DNA of 64,000 nt from Reyranella sp. (lineage in GTDB: Bacteria > Pseudomonadota > Alphaproteobacteria > Reyranellales > Reyranellaceae): positions 1 to 64,000 of the forward strand of contig NZ_SCVC01000004.1 of assembly GCF_004297405.1 (NCBI RefSeq), in the 5' to 3' direction. The notes below the pieces were generated by a model. That model had not been told where the DNA came from. It saw only the letters and a list, made by a program, of their open reading frames with translations, and searched no databases. Both the position numbers and the translations under genes were made by a program. Below are positions 52,068 through 60,008 of the stretch, piece by piece (the first letter of the stretch is position 1; the number at the start of each line of letters is the position of its first letter).

Positions 52068-54299
52068 ATGCAGGCCGCTCCCCTTCTCAAGGATCTCGTG
52101 CTGGTTGGCGGTGGCCATGCTCACGTCCATGTCCTGAAGAGTTTCGGCATGAAGCCGATGCCGGGCGTACGGCTGACGCTGATCGGCCGGGACATCGAGA
52201 CGCCCTACTCCGGCATGATCCCGGGCTTCGTCGCCGGCCACTATTCCTTCGACGAATGCCACATCGATCTCGCACGGCTTTCCGCCTGGACCGGCGCGCG
52301 ACTGATCCATGCCGAGGCGATCGGGATCGACAGGGACAACCGACAGGTGCTGCTCAAGGATCGCCCGCCGGTCACCTATGACTTTCTCTCTATCGACGTC
52401 GGCTCATCGCCCAGCGTCGACGCGCTCCCGGGAGCGGCCGAACACGCCACACCGGTTAAACCCATCGCCGAGCTCGGCCGCCGCTGGCTGGCCTTCCTCG
52501 AACGCGTGAAGGACTGGCAGGGCTCGCTACGCATCGCCGTGATCGGCGGTGGCGCGGGCGGCGTCGAGCTGGCGTTGGCGATCGATCATCGGCTACGCGC
52601 CATCGCGCACAAGGCTGAAGTCTCGGTCACGCTCACCACCAAGGGCGAGATCCTGTCAGGCCAGGCTGCTGCCGCGCGGCGGAAGATTCGCGCCATCTTT
52701 CAGCGACGCGGCATTCGCCTGCTGGAGAATGTCGCGACGACCCGACTTGAGGATGGCACCGTGCTTCTAGAGAACGGTGAGCGCCTTGCCGTTGACGACG
52801 TGTTCGTCGTTACTGAAGCGAGCGCTGCAAAATGGTTTGCCGGCACCGGCCTTCCTCTCGACCTGCGCGGCTTCTTCGCCGTCGAGCCGACGCTGCGCTC
52901 GACCGGCGACGAGCGCATCTTCGCCGTCGGTGATTGCGCCAGCGTGGCTACCCATCCGCGACCGAAAGCCGGTGTCTTCGCGGTGCGCCAGGGGCCGCCG
53001 TTGGCCGAGAACCTGCGCCGGGCCCTGCTCGGCCAGCCGCTGCAGCCCTTCACGCCGCAGAGCCGCTACCTTTCGATCCTGGGCACAGGCGATGGCCATG
53101 CGGTCGCGACCCGCAGCGGATGGGCCATCGAAGGGGCGTGGGTCTGGCGCTGGAAGGACCATATCGATCGCAAGTGGATGCGCATGTACTGTGAGCCGCC
53201 GGCTGGTCCGATGGACATGGCCGCCCGCAACGCGCCACCCGATCCGGCCCTGGCCGATGCCGAGGCCAAACGCCTCCTTGCCGATATCGGCATGCGCTGC
53301 GGCGGCTGCGGCGCCAAGGTCGGCGCCAATGTCCTGACGCGCGTGCTGGGCCGGCTCGGCCCCTCACCCGGATCGAATGTCACCATCGGCCTCGACGCGC
53401 CTGACGATGCTGCAATGATCGAAGTACCCGCCGGTCAGGCGCTGGTGCAGTCCGTCGATTTCTTCCGCACCTTCATCGACGATCCCTTCGCCTTCGGGGA
53501 AGTGGCTGCCGTCCATGCCTTGGGCGATGTCTGGGCAATGGGCGCCAGGCCGCACAGCGCGCTCGCGCTCGCCGTGGTTCCGGCTGCCGCCGAGCGACTG
53601 ATGGAGGAAGATCTCTTCCAGATGCTTTCAGGCGCACGCAGCGTTCTCGATCGCTCCGGCTGCGCGTTGATCGGCGGCCATTCGGGCGAAGGCCCTGAGG
53701 CTGCCCTCGGCTTTTCAGTGAACGGCCTCGTCGTTGCTGCCAAGGCTTTGCGCAAGGGCGGGCTGCGGCCAGGCGACAGGCTGGTTCTCACGAAGAAGCT
53801 CGGCACCGGCGTGATCTTCGCGGCCGCCATGCGTGGCGTGGCGCGCGGTCGCTGGATCGCCGAAGCACTCGCCGCGATGCGCACGCCCTCGGACAAGGCC
53901 GCAGCGGCATTGATCGCCGCCGGCGTTCACGCCTGCACCGATGTCACGGGCTTCGGCCTGACCGGCCATCTCGCCGAGATGATCCGCGCAACAGGTCGCG
54001 GCGACGAGGTCTCGGTCGATCTCCATCTCGATGCCCTGCCTGCCCTAGACGGCGCCGTGGAGCTGTTCGCCCAAGGCCTGGCGAGTTCGCTACAGCCGGA
54101 GAACTTGCGGGCGCGTCATCTGATCGACGGCATGGATCGTATGGCCGGTCATGCCAAGCTGCCGCTATTGTTCGATCCGCAGACGGCCGGCGGCCTGCTC
54201 GCGGCCGTTCCGGCCGAAGTGGCGAACACTATCGAGGGTGTCGTGATCGGCGAGGTGCACGCGCGTACCGAGGGACGATCTTTCATTCATCTGGTTTAA
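52068..54299 (+). CDS. selD: Selenide, water dikinase fused to an FAD/NAD(P) oxidoreductase
   Basis: 743 residues in two parts. Residues 1-395 are an NDH-2-like flavoprotein with the FAD motif LVLVGGGHAHVHVL, the NAD motif VIGGGAGGVELALAI and the second FAD motif IFAVGDCASV. Residues 405-743 are SelD, with the active site MRCGGCGAKVGANVL (Cys414 and Lys417 match Cys17/Lys20 of E. coli), GLDAPDDAAM and GGHSGEGPE. SelD makes selenophosphate from selenide and ATP. This fusion is known in several bacteria; the flavoprotein probably supplies reduced selenium, by inference. SelA, SelB and MnmH genes are not in the window, so the selenium use cannot be told. Confidence 0.93.
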   Translation: MQAAPLLKDLVLVGGGHAHVHVLKSFGMKPMPGVRLTLIGRDIETPYSGMIPGFVAGHYSFDECHIDLARLSAWTGARLIHAEAIGIDRDNRQVLLKDRPPVTYDFLSIDVGSSPSVDALPGAAEHATPVKPIAELGRRWLAFLERVKDWQGSLRIAVIGGGAGGVELALAIDHRLRAIAHKAEVSVTLTTKGEILSGQAAAARRKIRAIFQRRGIRLLENVATTRLEDGTVLLENGERLAVDDVFVVTEASAAKWFAGTGLPLDLRGFFAVEPTLRSTGDERIFAVGDCASVATHPRPKAGVFAVRQGPPLAENLRRALLGQPLQPFTPQSRYLSILGTGDGHAVATRSGWAIEGAWVWRWKDHIDRKWMRMYCEPPAGPMDMAARNAPPDPALADAEAKRLLADIGMRCGGCGAKVGANVLTRVLGRLGPSPGSNVTIGLDAPDDAAMIEVPAGQALVQSVDFFRTFIDDPFAFGEVAAVHALGDVWAMGARPHSALALAVVPAAAERLMEEDLFQMLSGARSVLDRSGCALIGGHSGEGPEAALGFSVNGLVVAAKALRKGGLRPGDRLVLTKKLGTGVIFAAAMRGVARGRWIAEALAAMRTPSDKAAAALIAAGVHACTDVTGFGLTGHLAEMIRATGRGDEVSVDLHLDALPALDGAVELFAQGLASSLQPENLRARHLIDGMDRMAGHAKLPLLFDPQTAGGLLAAVPAEVANTIEGVVIGEVHARTEGRSFIHLV

Positions 54300-54310
54300 G
54301 GAGACGGTCC

Positions 54311-54706
54311 ATGGCGCACGCAAAGGCAAGCATCGGCACGACCAACTACGAGACGACCATCGCTACAGGGCATGGCGGCCATCACAAGCTCAAGGCCGAC
54401 GAAGGCGCCGAACTCGGCGGCAAGGATGCAGGCCCCGCGCCCTACGATCTCCTGACCTCGGCGCTCGGCGCCTGCACGGTGATCACGCTCCGCATGTATG
54501 CCGAGCGCAAGAAATGGCCGGTCACCGCCGTCCATGCCGACATCCATTTCTCGCGCGACGGTGACAAGCAGCGGATCGATCGCGTGCTCACCATCGAAGG
54601 TGCTGTCGACGAGGAGCAGAAGAAGCGCATGGCCGACATCGCCGAGCGCACTCCCGTTACGCTCACCCTGAAGACGGGGCTCGAGATCCTGACGAAGCTG
54701 GCCTGA
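54311..54706 (+). CDS. OsmC-family protein with one cysteine
   Basis: 131 residues with the OsmC fold. The first family cysteine is kept (Cys54 in LTSALGACTVITLRMY), but the second position reads IAERTPVTLTL, with Thr in place of Cys. This subfamily is common, and its peroxidase action is less certain. It starts 11 nt after selD on the same strand (AAGGAGACGG upstream), so it is probably co-transcribed. A link to selenium handling or peroxide defence is inference. Confidence 0.88.
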   Translation: MAHAKASIGTTNYETTIATGHGGHHKLKADEGAELGGKDAGPAPYDLLTSALGACTVITLRMYAERKKWPVTAVHADIHFSRDGDKQRIDRVLTIEGAVDEEQKKRMADIAERTPVTLTLKTGLEILTKLA

Positions 54707-54715
54707 CGCGGTAGC

Positions 54716-55435
54716 TCAGCCTTTACCGCCGCGCTTCTTCCACGCCTCGTAGTCGCGCTTGGCCTCGTCGCTCGCCACCGGGAACAAGCCCTTCAGTGAG
54801 CGGCCGCGGGCCACCTCGGCCTCGGCGAACTCTTCGTAGTGATACGTGTTGAGCGCTTCCTCGGCCACCGCTTCGACGATGCCGGGCGGAATGACGAGGA
54901 CGGCGTCGCGGTCGCCCACGATCACGTCGCCCGGATAGACGGCGACACCACCACAACCGATCGGCAGGTTGAGATCGACCGGCCGATGGGCGATCGGACT
55001 CGGCGGCGAGGACGGCCGGCGGTGATAGGCCGGCAGACCCGTCTTGAAGACGCCATCGGTATCGCGAAAGCCGCCATCGGTGACGATGCCGGCAGCGCCA
55101 CGCGCCTTCAGCCGGCCGACATAGAGATCACCCGCCGAGGCAGCTCGCGAATCGCCGCGCGAATCGATCATCAGCACATAGCCTGGCGGGCACTCTTCCA
55201 TGGCCTGCGGCTGGACCATCGAGCGGTTGGACGAGGTCGGACCGTCCATGTCCTCGCGCGAGGGGATGAAACGCATGGTGAAGGCGAGGCCGACCATGCG
55301 GGGCTGCTCGGGACGCATCGGCCAGACGTCGTAGAGCGTCATGCTGCGCAGGCCGCGGCGGTTCAGAACGCCGGTGAGCGTCGACGTGCCCACCTTGGCC
55401 AGCGCCTCGCGCAGATCGGATGAAAGCGACGTCAT
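54716..55435 (-). CDS. RraA/HMG-aldolase family protein
   Basis: 239 residues. The core YVGRLKARGAAGIVTDGGFR has the Rxx(x)D-type arginine and aspartate of RraA-like 4-hydroxy-4-methyl-2-oxoglutarate/oxaloacetate aldolases, and GVAVYPGDVIVGDRDAVLVI is the typical second signature. The extended C-terminus is frequent in catabolic members. It may be an aldolase or decarboxylase; a role as RNase E inhibitor is less likely. It is divergent from the CinA-like gene. Confidence 0.85.
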   Translation of the reverse strand: MTSLSSDLREALAKVGTSTLTGVLNRRGLRSMTLYDVWPMRPEQPRMVGLAFTMRFIPSREDMDGPTSSNRSMVQPQAMEECPPGYVLMIDSRGDSRAASAGDLYVGRLKARGAAGIVTDGGFRDTDGVFKTGLPAYHRRPSSPPSPIAHRPVDLNLPIGCGGVAVYPGDVIVGDRDAVLVIPPGIVEAVAEEALNTYHYEEFAEAEVARGRSLKGLFPVASDEAKRDYEAWKKRGGKG

Positions 55436-55484
55436 GGCGATCTCTCCCTCGATTTCGTGCCGACGTTAGCCGATAATCCGGCAA

Positions 55485-56726
55485 ATGCGCGTCGAAATCC
55501 TCTGTACCGGCGACGAGATCCTCACCGGCAAGACCGTCAACACCAACTACAGCCATATGGCCCGGCGTCTCGTCGATGTCGGGCTCGGTGTCCATTGGGG
55601 CACCACGGTCGGCGACGATCGGGAGAGCCTGCTGCAGGCCTTCCGTCAGGCCGGCGAACGCGCCGACGCGGTGATCGTCAATGGCGGGTTGGGCCCCACC
55701 GTCGACGACCTCTCGCAGGAAGTGGCCGCCCAGGCCGCTGGCGTCGATCTGGTGCTGAGTGACTACTGGCTGCAGCGCATGGAAGAATCCTATGCGCGGC
55801 GCGGCCGGGTCATGCCGCCCAACAACCGCAAGCAGGCCATGCTGCCGGCCAATGCGGAGTTCATCGACAATCCCATCGGCACGGCCTGCGGCTTTGCCGT
55901 CACCATCGGCAAGGCGCGTTTCTTCTTCACGCCGGGCGTGCCGCGCGAGATGCGCCGCATGCTCGACGAGCAGGTCATCCCGCGCCTGCTGGCGCTGAGC
56001 GGCATCAAGGGCGTGGCCAAGCTCAAGCGCTTCCACACTTTCGGCATCGGCGAATCACGCGCCGATCAGATGCTGGGCGACATGGAGGCCTTCAAGGACG
56101 GCGGCGGCATCAAACTCGGTTTTCAAGCGCACTATCCGCAGCTCGAGACCAAGCTTGCCATCCGCGGCGAGGACGAAGCTGATCTCGCCGTCCGACTCGC
56201 GCCCATCGAGGCGGAAGTTCGCCGTCGTCTCGGCAACTTCATCATCGCCGAGGACGAGCAGACGCTCGAAGGCGTGATCCTCGCCAAGCTGCTGGAACGC
56301 GGCGCCTCACTGGCGACGGCCGAGATGTTCACCGGCGGACATCTTGCGGCGCGCCTCGCCCCACTCGCTGGTGCCGAACGGGCGTTCCGACGCGGTGTCA
56401 TAGCCCGCGACCTCGGTGAACTCGAAGCGACGGGCGTCACGCCCGAAGCGGCTGCCGCAGCTGCCCGGACGCTGCGCGAGAAGAGCGGCGCCAGCCATGC
56501 GCTGGCCGTCCTGATCGATCTCGACGAAGGCATCGACCGCCCCGATCTCGGCGGTACGATCTGCATCGGCCTCGCTGATGCCAGCGGCACGGTCGCACGG
56601 CAGGCTCGCCTGCTGGGCGGACGCGACTGGGTGCGCGTCGGCGCCACGGAGCTGGGCCTCGATTGCCTGCGCCGCCACCTGCTGGGACTGCCGGTCGACG
56701 AGCGCATCGACTTCGAACGGCGCTAG
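55485..56726 (+). CDS. CinA-like protein with inactive amidase domain
   Basis: 413 residues. The N-terminal MoaB/MogA-like (COG1058) domain is intact: EILCTGDEILTGKTVNTNYS and VIVNGGLGPTVDDLSQEVAA. In other CinA proteins this part acts as an ADP-ribose pyrophosphatase. The C-terminal domain (about 258-400) should carry TAESCTGG, where the Ser and Cys mark the NMN deamidase site. Here the stretch is TAEMFTGG (278-285), so the nucleophile is missing and NMN deamidase activity is unlikely. The start has no strong ribosome site but fits the family (MRVEIL). Confidence 0.87.
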   Translation: MRVEILCTGDEILTGKTVNTNYSHMARRLVDVGLGVHWGTTVGDDRESLLQAFRQAGERADAVIVNGGLGPTVDDLSQEVAAQAAGVDLVLSDYWLQRMEESYARRGRVMPPNNRKQAMLPANAEFIDNPIGTACGFAVTIGKARFFFTPGVPREMRRMLDEQVIPRLLALSGIKGVAKLKRFHTFGIGESRADQMLGDMEAFKDGGGIKLGFQAHYPQLETKLAIRGEDEADLAVRLAPIEAEVRRRLGNFIIAEDEQTLEGVILAKLLERGASLATAEMFTGGHLAARLAPLAGAERAFRRGVIARDLGELEATGVTPEAAAAAARTLREKSGASHALAVLIDLDEGIDRPDLGGTICIGLADASGTVARQARLLGGRDWVRVGATELGLDCLRRHLLGLPVDERIDFERR

Positions 56727-56742
56727 GCGAGCGCCTTCGCCG

Positions 56743-57270
56743 TCACTCGCCTTTGTTGTCGCGGCGTGCCTGAGCAACTCGCGTGGCCTGCGAGATGCTG
56801 CCGACAGCCGAGCCCGGAACAATATCGGCACCCTTGGGATTCTCGATGGGTTGAGCGCCAGTACGCGCCCGCCGGCCGGTCGCTGGATGATGGACGCGTG
56901 CAGCACGCTTGCGCGCAAGGGCTTCGGCCATGCGCGCTCCCATGGTGGCGCGCTTCTCATCCGCGAGCACACGATCGAGGCGGGCATTGGCTCGCTTCAA
57001 GGCGCGAGCGAACACCTGCTTCTTGGCAGCGACGCCGCGCTCGCTCGACTCGGCGGCAGCGGCCGCGCGCGGCTCGGCTTTGCCACGTTGCGCCCGACGG
57101 CGGCGCTCGACTTGACCACGGAACTTCGCCCGCCGTTCGCGTAGCCAACGCACCAAGCCGGTGAGCTCCTCGCGATTCAGCTCGTTCAATGCCGGATAGT
57201 GGCTGCGCACCACCGGTTCGTACTCATCGGCAGAAAGAAGACGACGCTCGTCGGCAATCGAGGTGCTCAT
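56743..57270 (-). CDS. Basic Arg/Ala-rich hypothetical protein
   Basis: 175 residues, strongly basic. The N-terminal 50 residues (LLSADEYEPVVRSHYPALNE, LVRWLRERRAKFRGQVERRR) look helical and folded. The middle is a run of Arg, Ala and Lys (RRRRAQRGKAEPRAAAAAES, RALKRANARLDRVLADEKRA), and the C-terminus is probably disordered. The composition suits a nucleic-acid-binding or nucleoid-associated protein. I recall similar hypothetical proteins in rhizobia; no function is known. Confidence 0.65.
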   Translation of the reverse strand: MSTSIADERRLLSADEYEPVVRSHYPALNELNREELTGLVRWLRERRAKFRGQVERRRRAQRGKAEPRAAAAAESSERGVAAKKQVFARALKRANARLDRVLADEKRATMGARMAEALARKRAARVHHPATGRRARTGAQPIENPKGADIVPGSAVGSISQATRVAQARRDNKGE

Positions 57271-57359
57271 GATATCTCCCTATACTTTCGTGCAGGTTGC
57301 TCATCACGATTGTTGAGGCATTCTCCCGGCCCAGAGTTCCACTCACCGAGGAGTAGGCC

Positions 57360-58181
57360 ATGCCAACCATTAAGACCCGTGACGGCACTGAAATCTACTA
57401 CAAGGATTGGGGTAGCGGTCAGCCGATCACCTTCAGCCATGGTTGGCCGCTGACCGCCGACGCCTGGGAAGACCAGATGGTCTTCTTCGCCAGCCACGGC
57501 TATCGCGTCATCGCCCATGACCGCCGCGGACACGGTCGTTCGAGCCAGCCGTGGGATGGCAACGAGATGAACACCTACGCCGACGATCTCGCCGAACTGT
57601 TCGACAAGCTCGACCTCAAGAACGCCGTCATGGTGGGCCATTCGACCGGTGGCGGTGAAGTTACGCGCTACATCGGTCGCCATGGCACCAAGCGCGTCGC
57701 CAAGGCCGTTCTGGTCGGCGCCGTCCCACCGTTGATGCTCAAGACTGCCGCCAACCCGGGCGGCTTGCCGATCGAGGTGTTCGACGGCATCCGCAAGGGC
57801 GTCACCGACGATCGCTCGCAGTTCTTCAAGGATCTGACGGCACCCTTCTACGGTGCCAACCGCGACGGCGCGAAGGTGAGCCAAGGCCTGTGCGATTTCT
57901 TCTGGCTGCAGGGCATGATGGGCGGGCTGAAGTCGATGCTCGACTGCATCAAGGCTTTCTCGGAGACCGATTTCACCGAGGACCTGAAGAAGTTCGACGT
58001 CCCGACCCTGATCGTTCATGGCGACGACGACCAGATCGTGCCGATCGGCGCGGCGGCGCACATGTCCGTCAAGCTCGTGAAGGGCGCCACCCTCAAGGTC
58101 TACCCCAAGGCACCTCATGGCCTGGCGTCGACCCATAAGGATCAACTCAACGCCGACCTGCTCGCCTTCATCAAGGGCTAG
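57360..58181 (+). CDS. Alpha/beta hydrolase, non-heme chloroperoxidase/esterase type
   Basis: 273 residues closely following the cofactor-free haloperoxidase family: [49 protein letters not shown], nucleophile [10 protein letters not shown], Asp in [10 protein letters not shown] and His in APHGLAST. These enzymes are esterases/perhydrolases that can halogenate through peracids in vitro. Cytoplasmic, no signal peptide. GAGG lies 8 nt before the ATG. Confidence 0.9.
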   Translation: MPTIKTRDGTEIYYKDWGSGQPITFSHGWPLTADAWEDQMVFFASHGYRVIAHDRRGHGRSSQPWDGNEMNTYADDLAELFDKLDLKNAVMVGHSTGGGEVTRYIGRHGTKRVAKAVLVGAVPPLMLKTAANPGGLPIEVFDGIRKGVTDDRSQFFKDLTAPFYGANRDGAKVSQGLCDFFWLQGMMGGLKSMLDCIKAFSETDFTEDLKKFDVPTLIVHGDDDQIVPIGAAAHMSVKLVKGATLKVYPKAPHGLASTHKDQLNADLLAFIKG

Positions 58182-58282
58182 GGGCGGTTCGCTCTGAGAT
58201 GGCAGCGCCGTCCGCCTCTCTCGCGCCGGGCGGCGCCGGACTGTAGGCTCCCCGCAGCGAATTTCCCGCGAGGAGCAGAAGC

Positions 58283-59083
58283 ATGGCCGTCGTCGAAACC
58301 GAAACCCACGGACAAATTCTCGTCGTCCGGATGAATCGGCCGGACCGGCTGAACGCGCTCAATCACGAGATGAGGACGGAACTGTCCAAGGTCTGGAACG
58401 AGTTCCGCCACAGCAAGGAACTCGAAGTCGCCATCTTCACTGGCGCAGGCCGCGGCTTCTGCGCCGGCGAGGACATGAAGGAGTCCCTGAAGGATGGCGC
58501 TCCCGGCGGCCGCCGACCGGAGATCGAGGACCCGTTCATGTCGGGCAAGCTCGAGAAGCCGGTCATCGCCGCTATCAACGGCTTTGCCATGGGCGGCGGC
58601 TTCATGCTGGTCGAGCGGACCGACCTGCGCGTGGCCGTACGCGAGGCAGTGTTCGAAGTCTCCGAAGCCAAGCGCTGGCTGCTCGGCGGCTACAATCACG
58701 GTCACATTGCCAACCTTCCCTATCCCGTCGCCATGGAAATGGCGCTGGGCTTCCGTTTCACCGCCCAGCGCTTCTACGAAATCGGCTTCGTGAATCGGCT
58801 CGTCGACGCGGCGGACTTGATGCCGACCGCCCTCAGCATGGCAGAACATCTGCTGACCCTGCCGCCGGCGTCGCGGGTCAACACGGTCCACATGATGCGG
58901 CAGATGCGGCCTGCCCCCGGACCGGACATGCAGCGTCTTGCCGACGCCTTGCACGAACATGGCGCCAAGAGCGACCTGATGGAATCGCGTGCGGCCTTTG
59001 CGGAGAAGCGCAAGCCGAACTTCAAAGGCTGGAACGATCCCGAGGATCGATATCGCCTGCCGACGCTGAACTCGGTGAAGTGA
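58283..59083 (+). CDS. Enoyl-CoA hydratase/isomerase family protein
   Basis: 266 residues of the crotonase fold: ILVVRMNRPDRLNALNHEMR, oxyanion region FTGAGRGFCAGEDMKES, and INGFAMGGGFMLVERTDLRV. The first hydratase Glu position lies in GGGFMLVERTD; the second is at VSEAKRWL. Substrate unknown: beta-oxidation or aromatic acyl-CoA degradation are possible. GAGGAG lies about 8 nt before the ATG. It converges with the DnaJ-domain gene (10 nt). Confidence 0.88.
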   Translation: MAVVETETHGQILVVRMNRPDRLNALNHEMRTELSKVWNEFRHSKELEVAIFTGAGRGFCAGEDMKESLKDGAPGGRRPEIEDPFMSGKLEKPVIAAINGFAMGGGFMLVERTDLRVAVREAVFEVSEAKRWLLGGYNHGHIANLPYPVAMEMALGFRFTAQRFYEIGFVNRLVDAADLMPTALSMAEHLLTLPPASRVNTVHMMRQMRPAPGPDMQRLADALHEHGAKSDLMESRAAFAEKRKPNFKGWNDPEDRYRLPTLNSVK

Positions 59084-59093
59084 TTTCGTCCCG

Positions 59094-59966
59094 TCAGTAG
59101 GCGAGGCCCACGCACCGTGCCGGCACGGTGCGTGCCAGCTTGCCGCCGCTGTCGGCGTGGAACACCAGGGCGCCGGCATCTTCGCCTCGCAAGACGCTGA
59201 TGATGATCGAATCGTCCGGAACAATGCCGGTCAGCAGCATGAAGTGCTTGCCTGCATGCTGGATGGAAGCATGCACGGCGGGATCGCCGTTGTAGGAGAC
59301 GCTGACCTCGTCGTTGCGCGTGACGATGCTGAACTTGACGCCGTCGGCGGCGACACACTGCGCCTGACCTGTCGGCATCTCCAGACGGGGACCTTGCGGC
59401 GTGTTGGTCCTTGGGGTGGTCATCGGACCGAGGATCGCCTGACGCGGGCGTGGAAGCTGACTCGCCTGCTTGCCTTGAGCGATCGCCATTCGTTCCAGTT
59501 CCTGACGCTTTGCTTCCTCGTCGTCGACTTGCAATGCGATCGATGTCGTTTGGTTCGCGAAATACTTCGAGAGGACATAACGTGTCGCGAGGAACCCGCC
59601 GACAACGACAAGGGCTCCGACGACAACGGCGATTCCCGCCTGCCGACCGCCGTGGAACAACGCCACGAAATGCTCGAGTCCCGCCCGCAGCTTGGTTGGA
59701 GAAGTGCCGACCGGAACAACGGCGCGCGCCAGCATTGTCTCGGCCTGCTGCGCTTTTGCGTCATAGAGCGCACGACGGTCCGGATCAGCGAGCGTTTCGT
59801 AGGCCTCCTTGATCAGCCGGAAGTTCGAGGCCGCGAGCTCGGGATCGCCGACGGCGACGTCGGGATGGTAGCGCTTGGCGAGAGCGACATAGGCCGCACG
59901 AATGACCGCCGGGTCGGCAATTCGTGGCACACCCAAAATCAAATAGTGGTCGACGTCGACTCTCAT
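59094..59966 (-). CDS. DnaJ-domain membrane protein
   Basis: 290 residues. An N-terminal J domain (about 5-65; DHYLILGVPRIADPAVIRAA, YHPDV with the HPD tripeptide, FRLIKEAYETLADPDRRALY) is followed by a membrane helix (about 110-130) and a soluble C-terminal domain (about 195-290) with KFSIVTRNDEVSVSYNG. The J domain would stimulate a DnaK-type ATPase at the membrane; the C-terminal domain is not recognised. ATG 59966 is chosen over longer frames that run into hyuA antisense. Near its end the coding sequence contains a 26-bp palindrome. Confidence 0.82.
   Translation of the reverse strand: MRVDVDHYLILGVPRIADPAVIRAAYVALAKRYHPDVAVGDPELAASNFRLIKEAYETLADPDRRALYDAKAQQAETMLARAVVPVGTSPTKLRAGLEHFVALFHGGRQAGIAVVVGALVVVGGFLATRYVLSKYFANQTTSIALQVDDEEAKRQELERMAIAQGKQASQLPRPRQAILGPMTTPRTNTPQGPRLEMPTGQAQCVAADGVKFSIVTRNDEVSVSYNGDPAVHASIQHAGKHFMLLTGIVPDDSIIISVLRGEDAGALVFHADSGGKLARTVPARCVGLAY
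59109..59134. repeat. Perfect 26-bp palindrome at a convergent gene junction
   Basis: CACGCACCGTGCC followed directly by its exact reverse complement. It lies inside the last codons of the DnaJ-domain gene (Ala-Arg-Thr-Val-Pro-Ala-Arg-Cys-Val), 25 bp beyond the enoyl-CoA hydratase stop. It may form a long stem in both convergent transcripts. No T-tract follows on either strand. Confidence 0.6.
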
Positions 59967-59972
59967 GTCGCC

Positions 59973-59998
59973 GGAGCTTCCGTCCACGGCTAAGCTCC
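59973..59998. promoter_or_regulatory. Inverted repeat in the DnaJ/hydantoinase divergent gap
   Basis: GGAGCTT (59973-59979), 12-nt spacer, AAGCTCC (59992-59998). The spacer contains an inner CCG/CGG pair. It fills most of the 42-nt gap between the two divergent start codons, so a bound protein would block both genes. Confidence 0.45.
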
Positions 59999-60008
59999 TG
60001 TCAACGCA

